Source of the DNA: Lanius collurio
Taxonomy: Eukaryota > Chordata > Aves > Passeriformes > Laniidae
Reading direction: 5' to 3'
Assembly (NCBI GenBank): GCA_020086605.1
Contig: JACBWW010000016.1
Span: 5,943,682-6,007,681, forward strand
DNA length: 64,000 nucleotides
The position numbers were made by a program, and so were the translations under genes. This document shows positions 24,690-36,188 of the stretch, one piece after another; position 1 is the first letter of the stretch; each line of letters starts with the position of its first letter. The notes below the pieces were generated by a model. It had not been told where the DNA came from, searched no databases, and was given only the letters and a program-made list of their open reading frames with translations.

Positions 24690-26915
24690 CTTTAATAGAC
24701 TATTTAAAGTCCCTTGGATTTGGGATACCAGAGCACAAGGTAATAGTGTGAGAAAAATCCTTTAATTTACACCGTGTTTCTGGAAAGGTGAAGTTGTACA
24801 TAGAGGAAGCCCTATTGAAAAATGCTGGTGTGACTTGAGAAATCAGTAGCTTCTTGTGTTTTCATGTCAGGTGTTTTTGCCTTATTATATGATCAACTAC
24901 TATCTGCTTTGCAATGCATTCAGGATTATGTTCTATGGCACTAGAAATGACAGTGCAGTTATTTGTCATGAGAATTTGAATCAGAGGGAAACAATTTTGC
25001 AGTCTTCAGTGTGAACTGTAAATGACAGACACAATATTTTTTTCATTCTTCCATTTTGTTATGCTTAAAGTGTCTGTTTCTATTTAAAAATTGAGTATAT
25101 GTTTGTGGAATGAATTAATAATGTTTGGGGAACTAGAGTTTCATGTGCTATATCATATTCATTATATTAGCAAATTAATCCAAATATTCAACTTCTTTTT
25201 AGGAAAGAAAGTTCTCTGACTTTTCTGACAAATATTTAAAGCATCCCAGAAGCCTATGCTGTGGCACTCTCTTTGCAAAAATAAACAAACCTCAAAAGAA
25301 CTCAAACAAACCAAAATCAGAAACCAAATCACATTTTCTCTTTTGGCTGGAGGCTTTTGTAACTCCTCTGGAGTTCAAATACCAGCATGCTCTGCCTCAC
25401 TGTGCTAATGCAGAAGAATTGTGTTTCTGAACAGAACATGAGACATCGAGGGGCTAGACTCAATATCTTCACAGGGGGTGAAAATGAAGAACCCACTAAG
25501 ACATTTTACAGAATACACTTTTTTTTTTTTTTTTTTGCTTATGTTCATATTTGGAGGGAGGGTGGGATTCAGCACTGGCACACAATATAAGACTTGTTTA
25601 AGGGTTGGGCTGAGTAGGAACTGTTAGATATTGTTCTAGCTTTTCTTAAACACGTGAAATGTAATAAGCATTTACCAGGGGATTTTAATTCAGTGTTGTC
25701 TTTACCATGAAAATGGATAGGAATAAGTTCTAAACCAGATTAAGCAGGGAAGTGAACAGCTCAGTTACTGTTTGTGTCTGCATTTTGTGAAGTTTTGTAC
25801 TGATGACACTCTTGTTCTGTCCTTCAGTCCTGACTTTTGACTAAGGTCTTCTGTGGAAACAATAGTAATGCTGATCAAGAGTGTGTTCCTAAATGTTTGT
25901 TGCAGTTTTTTTACCTACATTGTTATAATCCGTATGAAAGTTCTTCTGCTGTTTTTTCCTTTGGTGTCCTTCATAAGGGGTCATAACTATAGAATTTGTT
26001 GTAAAATCTTCTGAGTGTGATTTGCATCTTGGATCCAGCATGGATGATGCATGTGCTGGAGCCAAGCCCAGCAGTGCCACGTGCTGGAAGGAGCAGTGTG
26101 CCATATCTGTGCTGGAGTCCAATGGAAATTTTTATGGCTGTACCTGAGCTTGCAGAGAATTGAAATGTCCACACCTTCTTGTATGCTGTGTGGAAACTTG
26201 AACTGTAACTTTAAGCTAATATATTAATTTTCCTTGTTTCTTATGGTATTCATGGTTGTTCTATTCATTTTTGGGACGTTTTTGTTGCTGCAGAACAACT
26301 CCAGTAAACTCATTTCTTTTTGGCCTCTTTAAGTAACTGACAAAACAAGTAAGCCCAGCTGAAATAGTTGTGTATAAATAAATCTAACAGCCACTGAAAC
26401 ATTAGTTCTGATTTGATAAAAGAAAGAGCTGTAGAATAAAGGCAGACTCATTTTTTTAAGATACAGTTATCATGAGGCAGGAGCTAAATCAGTTATATCA
26501 CAGAATGAGATTGAGGAATAGGAGCTGGTTAAAAGGAAAGACAATATGATTGATAATTCATATTGACAAGAGGTTTCAAGGGATCTATCACAGTGTTATG
26601 AGTAAAGCACATAGTATTTAAATATCACTATGAGAATAGATTACTGTATTACATCAACAGTTTTTAAAGGTCTGAGTGACAATGAAATTGAGATATAAGG
26701 CAAAACAAAATGTCAGGTTGTCATGATTTAACTTAAAAAGTAGCAAGGAGCAACTACAGCACCCCTGAGAAGCAGGTAGTTCAGTGTCAAATGAATAACC
26801 TAACCATTGGAAAACAAACAGGGGGGAAAACTACCTAGAAAGTAACAGATTTCATGCTACATCAGAGGGGTTTTTTATGTATTACTGTGTCCCTCCACCT
26901 CCAGTTTACTTGACC
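24690..26915. other. Anonymous DNA with a T run
   Basis: This is AT-rich sequence with a run of 18 T at 25519-25536. It includes the first copy of the 26-bp direct repeat at 25364-25389. No coding sequence or repeat family was recognised, and the overlapping minus-strand frames at 25889-26174 look like chance. Confidence 0.5.
25364..25389 (+). repeat. 26-bp exact direct repeat, copy 1
   Basis: This segment (TCCTCTGGAGTTC, then AAATACCAGCATG) is identical to 27515-27540. Similarity stops sharply at both ends, although GGAGG occurs a few bases upstream of both copies. It does not match any repeat I know. Confidence 0.85.
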
Positions 26916-26919
26916 ACCC

Positions 26920-27240
26920 CGATGGAGAATTTATTTTCCGTTGATTATATCATCTTTATAGGGGAATAAGAGTGATCTGTGCAACGCCAGTTGTCATCCG
27001 ACTGGTGTGGCTGTTCCTTTGAGAGCAGAGAATTGCACATAGCACACAAAATGCTATATGCTCCCAAAGGGTGGAGGGTGTCCTGTTTGCATCTTAGTCA
27101 AATGCTAAACAAAATAATGTGGAGATTTAATTTGAAGAATGAAAAAGATTGCTCTGAAATGCTTTTTAAGCAAAATATTTGTGTTTCTCCCGGTAGAGTT
27201 TATTATCAGCCAAAGTATTTCGAAGAGAGATTTTTCTACT
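26920..27240. promoter_or_regulatory. Candidate conserved non-coding element
   Basis: CpGs persist in several separate places (ACCCCGATGG, TTCCGTTGATTA, GTGCAACGCCAG, CATCCGACTGG, TCCCGGTAGAG, TTTCGAAGAG) within AT-rich DNA. This suggests selective retention or recent unmethylated status. An 87-codon plus-strand frame covers 26979-27242, but it lacks splice sites that would make it an exon and has no recognised domain. An enhancer is the more likely reading, and a cryptic exon cannot be excluded. Confidence 0.25.
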
Positions 27241-27514
27241 AGATTGTCTATGAAGGAGAAAAAATATATTTTTTTAACTGGCTTAGGAAAATAGTTACAA
27301 AAGATTTCCTTATATAACCCAAACAGCTGGTTTCATTGCATTTCCAAAGAGTGCCAGATAGTTTGACCCTCACTGGAGTTCACTAAATCCCTTGAAACTG
27401 ATAAGAAGAAGAGTCAGAGTGATGCGTAAAACCTCAGTAATTCATAATTTGTGTTGTATTCTCAACCAAATAGATGCACATCTCTCTGAAACCACCACTT
27501 CACATGTGGAGGTT

Positions 27515-27540
27515 TCCTCTGGAGTTCAAATACCAGCATG
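27515..27540 (+). repeat. 26-bp exact direct repeat, copy 2
   Basis: This is the second copy of the segment at 25364-25389, in the same orientation, 2151 bp downstream, with no mismatch. Confidence 0.85.
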
Positions 27541-27599
27541 GATGTAAAGTGTCTGTAGCTTCCTGTTGGCAAAATGCAATATCATCTCTATTTTACTGA

Positions 27600-29615
27600 A
27601 CTTGTGCTTGCCCACCCCCCAGCACCCAGGAGAAGCAATTTAAATGGCTTTGAAGAGACCAAGAAATACTCTATCACCAGGTGGTTATGGAAGTGTGATC
27701 CTCTTCAAGCTGATACTCCTTCCAGTTGTCTATTTCACATCTGAACTGGGTACTCTGTTCATTTTCTTTTCTTGTACAAAGCTCTTTGAACATATATTTA
27801 AGATTGTGTCAGTATATTTTTTAGCACTGGCTCCTCTCTTTTTTACTTATTTCACAAACCCCTTTTGATTTAATTTCTCTCTCCCCTTCCATATTTGCAT
27901 ATCTTTTATCACACAAGGTATGAGAGTAAATTCTCACATCTTCAGCCATGTGCTGATATTTTTCCTGAGGAAAGTATCAGAGAACTCTGGTAATATATGA
28001 TCCTGAAAATAAATTTTTGTGGCTGTGTTGAATTTTGAGGATAGGCCAGATGAATGGGCATAACTGTGGTTTGCAGCATAAATGTGTCTAACTGGGCCCA
28101 GCACACTTTACAGCACGATATGAAATGGGATTAACAAAGCACATTGCTGTGGCTGGTACTTACTCTTTAGTATTGTTGCTAACTTGTTGCTGTTTCCTGG
28201 ATAGCATTTGGAAGGCAAAAGGACTCTCAGCCAGTGTGTCCCTATCTCAGTGCTGCTATCTGAGCGTGCTACAAGAATATCTGCTCATAGAAGAAATAAG
28301 GTCCTGAGGCTTTTGTGCAGTCTTTGATCCATAGAATCCACCAGAAACTTAAAAAAACTCCCCAACATTGTCATATAAATTAGCTACTGTCAGGAAAATA
28401 TCAATAACCTTAGAGAAAATTGGAATCTGTAGTGTTTTCTTTTCATTGTAAATGTACTTGAGTAGTGGCTTGAAATTAATAATTATTTCATTAAATTATG
28501 TGTGTTAGTATACTTTTCATTTTCAAGCTGGCAATACATGACACTATATACTAAATATATAGGATATAAATGTAAACCTTTTTTACTTTTTTTTTCTTTT
28601 AATAGAATAGAATTACAAGATTAGATATATAACATTTTCAAGAAAATTATCTGCAAGTGATTAATTTTGCTACCAGAGCAATGTCTTGTTCCTATTGGAG
28701 TTCACCTAATGGGAGCTGCTTTTGTAATGGATTAGGTGACCAGTTGAATTAATTCTGTGACTTTACATGTTCACAGTATCACAAACCAGATTAAGTAGTG
28801 AAAGTATTAAATATTGTGGCTGTAAAACCATTGCAAGGTTTATTAAGATCATAAATAGAAATTCAAAGGAAGTTATAGGTTCAGAAGTTAAAACTTTAAT
28901 TTTGGCTTATTCTCTTTGAAAACAATGGGTTTTGAAAGAAAGTATTGAGCCCTAAGGTTTTCAAAAGCTGTTCATATTTGCTCTTGAACAATATTCTGAA
29001 CACCAGAAACATCTAAATGCTGCTCCAAAATGCCTTAAATTTATAAAGTCTTGTAATGTGTTTATGAAGACAGCTTACCTGCATTGATTTGTTGAATATT
29101 CAGCATCAGAAAATCCTTTGCCATTTTGTTTTGCCTGCATAATAATGACTTTTGCTTGCCTGGTATGAGCTTTGAAGTAATTATAGAAGGATAAACCTTT
29201 ATTGGAAATCTATATCTTTGGCAGAGTTCTGTTGATTTTAACTGAAAAACAATGACAAAAAGGATATTAGCTTCAGTGAACCAAACATTTGCAATTAAAT
29301 CAGAGGATTGGGGAAAGGCTTAACACTAATGAGGTGAATAGTATGGATTACAGGTTCTACATTTTGTCCAATTAACTTCAGAATCTTTGTATTTAGACAA
29401 AATAATGCTTAGGGTAGATAATGGCTAATAATTGTCAATCTTATGTGAAATAGTGTTCTGACAGAATACATCAGTGGAATGTTCATTTGAGCTGTTGGAT
29501 AAACTAGGGTTTCACTGTCTGTGCTGCAGCCTACCCCTGTAAGAAGCATTTACACTGCCACACAGAGGGGTGTGTGCAGTTCAGTTACAGGGAATGAGGG
29601 TGAAAACTCTCATTT
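27600..29615. other. Anonymous DNA, likely intron or intergenic
   Basis: This is AT-rich sequence with a C run at 27611-27620. The plus-strand frames of 74 and 60 codons at 27644 and 28125 are hydrophobic, T-driven and without splice sites. No mobile element was recognised. Confidence 0.5.
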
Positions 29616-29649
29616 TTAAATGGTTGTTTTTAACTCTGGTGGTATAAGG

Positions 29650-29850
29650 CATGCAAGAAACAGGGATACTTTTCTCTGCTCCTTTATTTGTTGGACACTA
29701 ATTTGCTGCATGAAAAGATTGACCTCTCACTTTATGTCTGACCGTAACAGCCGTACGAGAAAACAATTTGTGACAAACTCTTTTCTCCTTGAAAGGTTCT
29801 CCTTAGAGGTGCTGATTCTCTTTTCTTCCTTCATCCTCTGTCCAAAATAA
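29650..29850. promoter_or_regulatory. Candidate conserved non-coding element
   Basis: The core near 29725-29780 keeps CpGs in TGTCTGACCGTAACAG and CCGTACGAGAAAAC beside ATTTGTGAC, in otherwise CpG-poor DNA. A 76-codon frame overlaps it but has no features of an exon. The call is based on sequence texture only. Confidence 0.25.
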
Positions 29851-29859
29851 TGTCAGGTT

Positions 29860-32825
29860 TGGGGTTTTTTTTGTTAATTTGTTGTGTTTTCTAAAGGGGT
29901 AAATTCTTGCAAGGTCCAATGTTCTTTTTAATAATTCAGTCTTCTCAAAGCATTAATTTTTATTGTGAACAATAACAGATATATGCAATAGTTAAACTCT
30001 GTGAAGGCAAAATCTGTTGTTGAAGCTACATGCCTTGTCATCTGAAAACTCTGAAATTTTGCACATATGATCTCCAAAATGCCATATGACTGAAATTACA
30101 GAGTGGTTCCAAAGAAGCTGAAGAAATGTTGGTAACTGGAATCTTAAACCATGGAAAACATTGTTTCCAGACCTCCTGATAGCTATTGTAGACTTGGATA
30201 ATTTGCCAATTTTAGTTCTCACTTGAGATGTTTTTAGACATCCCTTAAGGACAGCCTAATTGACTTTGCATATATGCTGATGGTAGTACTATGATATGGT
30301 GTCTCTCTTGCTATCTTGAGAATTCTTATATAAATGAGTATTTTTTTCTCGGTTGCAAAACGAATATGCAAGAGAATTATTGTTTACACAAACCTTTCCT
30401 AAATAATAATAATACTAAAAAGGAAAAAAGCCCCACACTTTGCTCAATATCTAGAAGATGCTTGATTATTCGAAAATAATAAAATAATTATGCATATATT
30501 TAAATTAGGCAGAATCATAGTGATCTAGAGGCAACTTCACCCAGTACTGCTTTCTTTGAAGAGCTTCCCTAGTCTGTCCAAGATATGAAAGGAAATTTTG
30601 GATACTGTTCTATCCTGTGGAAATCCCTAACTGTTTCATGTATAACAGAATAACAATTAACAATTAAATAGACTGAAAGTTACTTTAGGGGGTTTGGTTT
30701 GTGAATTTTTAGTTTTTTAGGGGAGGGTGTGTGTTAAAATTTCATGCCTGAGATTGATTTTGTTAATAGAAATTGACTTTCTTAGATTGCAAATGTTTGC
30801 CTGAAGGAAGCTGGATTTGTTTTCAGCTACACACAGAATATAATAATGAAAATATAATCAAGAGTTAATGAATGTTCAACGTATTAAAGAGATCAAAGAA
30901 CAGTGTGGTGAAGTGAATTTTTGGGATAATATTTTTTTCTGTTTTCTTGGCTGATTACTTGTGAAGGTAGTTAACACACAAAGGATGAACCATTGCATAA
31001 TTAATTTATAATTGTAATACCACATCTACTCTAAACAAAACTGTAAAATTAGAATATTAATGTATGCAGTAGTGATTATGTCAAATTCTTCTTTGCCCAA
31101 ACCATGTAATTATTTAATGCACTATTTAGCTGTGACTAACGCTATGAAAGGGAAAAAGAATATCTGAGTGATTTAAGGTGTTTATAAATACTTGTCTGTG
31201 ATTTTCTTTTTGTATAATTGTATTAAGTTGATATGATTTTAGGAACCCTGTTTAGGTCTTGGTAAATTCCTTATTATTTATTTTATATCATCTCAATGAT
31301 AGCATGCCATGAGAGTAAAAAAATGTGGACTGTTTATTCCTGTAAAAAAAAAAAAAAAGGAAAAAGTAGTGGAATTTTATATTTTTCAGATTTTTATACT
31401 CAATTTTTATTTACTGCACTTTAAATTTCCCTGTGAATTACTGTTAATTATTTCTATAGAGCCAAGCCAAAATTAAACCAAGAAGATAATCCATAAATTT
31501 TATGTTGAGTGCAGCTCTGGATAGAAAGCATGGTGTGGAGTTAGAGGGGGCATCAGTTCTTGCAGATTACAACAAATCCCTTATAATTGTAGGAAGTTTA
31601 AAAAATTTCATGGAGAGTAAATTTGCAAAGGTGCCTATGCAATGTGGCTTTCAGTTTGATGTTCAGGAAGAAGCAGACCAATATCCAAATTTGTGATGAC
31701 AAAGCATGAAAGGACAGGGAAAGGAGATCTTCTAAATTTTTTTTTTACATTTTTTGATGGATTGTCAAACCACATTTCCCCATCACCTGGTTTCTTTTTC
31801 AGCGTGGTGTGAAAGGGTTTGCCAAGGTCCCCTGTTGGTCCCCTGCAGGAGTTCTGTGCTCAGCACTGCAGAGGGTTGGCAGTGCCCTGTGCCCTGTGCC
31901 GGTGCCACCCAAACCTGCCTGCGTTCCTTGGCACTCAGCACCTCGTGGGACTGTGAGAGGAGGCCCAAGGCACCAATTCCCATCCAGCAGGAAGCCTGGG
32001 ATGCACTCTGAGGGAGAGGTTCACAATCCTACGGGTTTGGCTCTGCCACTTGTCTCCTTACAAGGCTTAAGGGTTTTGTTTTTACCCTTAAAACTCATGA
32101 AGAAATCCTCTGTGTCTGTGTGGAGACTGCCATAAATGTGCCCAGCAGAAGCTGCAGTGTTCTGAAGAGCTCAGCTATGCAGGGACTTCCTTGCAATAGC
32201 TAAAATCTGCTCTAATTATCCAGCACAAACAGAACTGGTGTAATAATTTCAGCAAGTCTAAAGAGTTTTATGTTAAAAATTGTCAGTGGCTTAACAAATC
32301 ACAATAATGGTCACAATCTCTCAATTAATTTAGGCTTTTCTAGTTTCACATGCACATCTTAGGTAAGCTGGTCTGGTATGTTTTAGTGGTGCTTTTAACA
32401 GTTGTCTCAAAACTTGTGCTAAAAGCACCAAGTAGTCCTATTTTTAAAGAAACAAATTGGAATCTCTGCTAATATTAAGCCCAACAAGATGATTGTGCTC
32501 AGGCAGAATAATTTGAACTGCTTCATCTCTGTAAAGTACAGTTTAGTGGCTGTTTTTTTCACTATAAATAATGTCTCAATTTTAAACCTGCAAACATTTG
32601 TTTTGCCGGGGGGTTCTGTTATGCTCTTCAGGATCCAATTAATCTGATCAAGGTACCCTGAAAGAGGACTCCCATACTGCTAAGGAAAATTTGAATTAAT
32701 TATTAAGACCTGTCTAATTAAATAGCATAATTTCTATTTTGACTTCTCTTTCCAAATGTTTGCAATGTAACTTGTTCTAAATTATTCTCTATACATTCCA
32801 TCATAAATATTCAGATAATATTTTG
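29860..32825. other. Anonymous DNA with one GC-richer patch
   Basis: This is AT-rich sequence with an A run near 31344-31358. The GC-rich part at 31800-32060 is open in several frames on both strands (108 codons at most), as expected from its composition, and carries a small CCCTGTG tandem near 31880. No gene is supported. Confidence 0.5.
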
Positions 32826-32829
32826 ACAC

Positions 32830-32986
32830 CTGTTGCTAATTTATTCTCTTCAACATGATTGCAAAGTGCTGAAATATTTTCTTTATCCTGATGGAAGATG
32901 AAACAATAGATAGCAGAACTTTTTTCGAGAAGGTGTGAAGGAAAAGACTCTGAGGATTTTAAACAACATCTAATTAATTCTAGTGC
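32830..32986 (-). CDS. Possible isolated exon, product unknown
   Basis: On the minus strand an acceptor-like TTTTGCAACATTACAG is followed by 52 open codons (beginning ALELIRCCLKSSESF) and then CAG|GTGTCA, a moderate donor. The frame remains open past this donor to a stop at 32801. The predicted peptide has a mixed helix-friendly composition, unlike the low-complexity frames elsewhere. I do not recognise it. The pyrimidine tract of the acceptor is mediocre, so a chance frame is quite possible. Confidence 0.2.
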
Positions 32987-32989
32987 CTG

Positions 32990-35900
32990 TAATGTTGCAA
33001 AATGCACAGTATAAGACTTCCTTTAGCAAATTAGGTTTTGGTTTTGATGTGTAAATACAATGATGCATACAAATTATATCCAATCATAATTAATTACTCT
33101 GGGAAGTTCTTAAAATTTCAATATTAAATTATGAAATACCTCAGAGAATAAGGGAAAATTTGAAGCTCTTGTGAGCTTCATTATAACTATTGTTCAATGT
33201 CTACAATGATCATAAATGTGAATGCAAATGCAAATGATATCCTTTTATTGTGGAAAGGAGACTGTTCCTGTTGTCAATAGCTTGAAAGCTGGTTAATCTG
33301 TACCTTCCCTCCCATGGGAGAAGGATGAGCCATCATTGTCCAGCTGAGGCTTTTTATGCTGATGAGCTGAAGAAAGTAATCAGAGGACCATCAAAGATCA
33401 AGAGCTTTGCTGTGAACCAGAAAGAGTCCAGCAAAATTCAGACTTGGAAACAAATGTGTTGAACTGAGTGAAATGGGGGGTTTAATCAGTTCCCATTTAC
33501 TGGTGAGCTCTCTGCTGTGAGGTGTATCTCTGGTCTTTCCATGCTTAAGCAGCATTTTAATTTGCTCAGGATTTTGAGGAGCATCAAGCTGCTATTCCCA
33601 CTGAATATATGGGGTAACTTACACGAATACATAGGTATTTGCACATCTAAATATAATCATACCACACATGTGTATTGCTGTCAGGGAGCTGGAGATGGTT
33701 GTGATGGGAGTTTCAGAGAACTGACAAATTGGGCCAGTTCAAAATCATTCTAGTAGTCACTTCTTCATATTAAAAAAAGTAAATAGATTCATTTCTTCCT
33801 TTTGATTTTAAGTGTTGAAATATACAACAGGACATAAGCCAGCAAGATTCAGACAATAAAATGAAGTGATTCTAGGGAGAAAAATTAACCAAATGAGGAA
33901 TATTGCTCTTGGGTATAATCAAAGTGAATGTTTAATCATGGGAATATATAATTGAGAAGGTAATGGCATCTTCCTAACTTTTGCCAAATGCTACAGTGAA
34001 CTTAAATCATTATTAAAAGGATTCCCACCCACCTTTGTAGGAACTTTTGAATGTTTAAGTCTGTAAGTGCAGGATGTGTCAGAGGAGAGGTATCCTCTCT
34101 GTTTTTTTCTCTCTGAAAGGGAAATTACTTCCTCAAACACTTTTAACAAAGCGAGGTAAATTCCTAGACCTTTTGAAGAAAAGGGGGCTAGTAGTTCTAC
34201 TATTCTAAAAGCAGTAGGTCAAATATTCAGGTTAGCATTCTAGCATATTATAAATGTATATGCATAGTTCTGGAATTTAATTTTATTATGCTAGTTGATA
34301 AAGTTTTCTAATTCTTTCATGAAGTTGAGGATAAAGATTTTGGTGTGCAATTTTTTTAAAGAACAAAAATATATTTATTGATTATGGTGCTCTGTTATTT
34401 TTGCTCTCAAACAGTTGCTTCTGCTCCCTGAAAGGGCACAGAATGGCTCTTTTAACAATTAAAAACTCATTTACTGAACACTCGCATCATGAAACCTGAA
34501 CCAATTAATACATTTTACTGAACCCTATCCCAAATGTCTGATTTCTGTAACATTAAGCAGAAGAGACACTTCATTCTACAGCTCTTTCTTTTTTTTTAAT
34601 ACAAGAAAACTTTGGTTTCTTTATTAACTTTATAAATCTGATTTTGTCCTTATTCATTGTGTGTATCTCAAGGTTTTTTACTTTGATATTTGAAGTGCTG
34701 GTTCAGTTCTCATAAGAGTCAAGTGGAAATATGACCTGAACTTCAAGAGGGCTGAGAGTCAACTCTTAAACAAGTAAAGCACTAAGCAAAAAGCACTAAG
34801 CAAATATGTATTTAAAATGCCATACAAATTTAATCTGTTTTCTCTTACTATTGTGAGGATTTTTTTCCCTGTGGGTAAATATTTTTTTATATAACATTAA
34901 TTTAAGCCAATTAAAATACAATTTGAGTGTTCTAGCAGACTTAAAGTAAGAATTTACGTTTCCTAATAAAACTAAAGCCTAAGAGGTCACCTTGACACTC
35001 AGAATTTCTTTTTTCTTTTTTTTTTTTTTTTTTTCAAACTGCAGTTTTATTTAGTTGTGTCTGTAAATGTACCTAAGATATTGTAATAAGATGCATGTGT
35101 TCTTTCAAGGTTAATTTTTGTTTTGCTGCCTCAGCCTATCAGGTCTGACCAAAACATTTTCCAGCACTGTTGTCAGAACAGCTCTTCAGATCCCCACGAC
35201 TCTGAAAAACTCTTTGATATATAGCAGGTTCTGTAAGTATTTGAGGGGTTTCTTGGTGTTTTAAAAAATAGCATTATCCAGGTATGCTTCTCCATTGAGC
35301 ATGTGTCTGAGCTAGGCTAGAGATCAGGGAATTTTATTTGGAGTAAGATTGTGGTGCAGTTATCCACCCCTTTCATTTCTGTAGGGCTTCAACATCTGTT
35401 TCTGATGGAGTACAAATACTAGCAGGTGAATGATTTCCAGATGGGTAGTTTACTTAGGTTTGGGGAAAAAACATATGGTAGAGGTTGCCCTGAGGCCTTC
35501 CCTGATGAATAATTGTGATTCTCACTATTTTTAGGACTGGTTTCACAGGGTGAGTTTGATTGACACGTTGTCAGGTCCTGCAGATTTTACAGCTACTGAG
35601 GAGGAGAAAAATGACAAAATACTTGCAGACTTCAAGAACTCTCACTGTGGTCCTTGGCTAATTTTACAGTTCTAAACACTCTGGTGAGTCAGGGTGGAAA
35701 TGTGGATAGATTGTCTGCTCCATGTTTGCACAACAGTAAATTTGAACGAGAGACCATTTGGTGTCTCCTTCCCAAGGATGCACAATACAGTGCCCCTGCA
35801 CCCAGGCACCTGGGCACAGGAGTGTCTGAACACTCGTGCTTACGGGCACAGAAATGCAGGGGCTCTCTCATGGACCCTCATTCCATGTTCATGTCATTCT

Positions 35901-36185
35901 CCAGCTCTGATTCTCCAGTTCTTCGATGGTCAGAAATTGCTTCTGTTGTAGCTGAAACTCTCATGCTCATGACCAATACTGAGCAGATCTAAGAGCTGGA
36001 TGGCTAAAGCTTCTTTCTGAGTGTTACTGTCTGTATAATGCTGCTGGGCTTTTGAAATACTATGGACTGTAGGAATGATTTCAGTGATTATATTTCCTTC
36101 CCTTATTCTTATTTTCAGTTTAGTGCTTAGGCACCCTCTCATAGTTTCCTCCCCACTGCACTTCTCATGCCTATCACACTCTTGG
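32990..36185. other. Anonymous DNA with a small tandem duplication and T runs
   Basis: This stretch holds a 14-bp tandem duplication at 34776-34803, a T-rich run of about 25 bases near 35009-35034, and a GC-richer patch at 35650-35990 open on both strands (112 codons on plus). None of the frames has a recognisable product. Confidence 0.5.
34776..34803 (+). repeat. 14-bp tandem duplication (two copies)
   Basis: The unit AAAGCACTAAGCAA occurs twice in a row without mismatch. It is a small replication-slippage type duplication. Confidence 0.85.
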
Positions 36186-36188
36186 CTG

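Noticed and set aside
25364..27540. 26-bp direct repeats as target duplication of a retrocopy
   Set aside because: No poly-A tail, coding sequence or element ends adjoin either copy.
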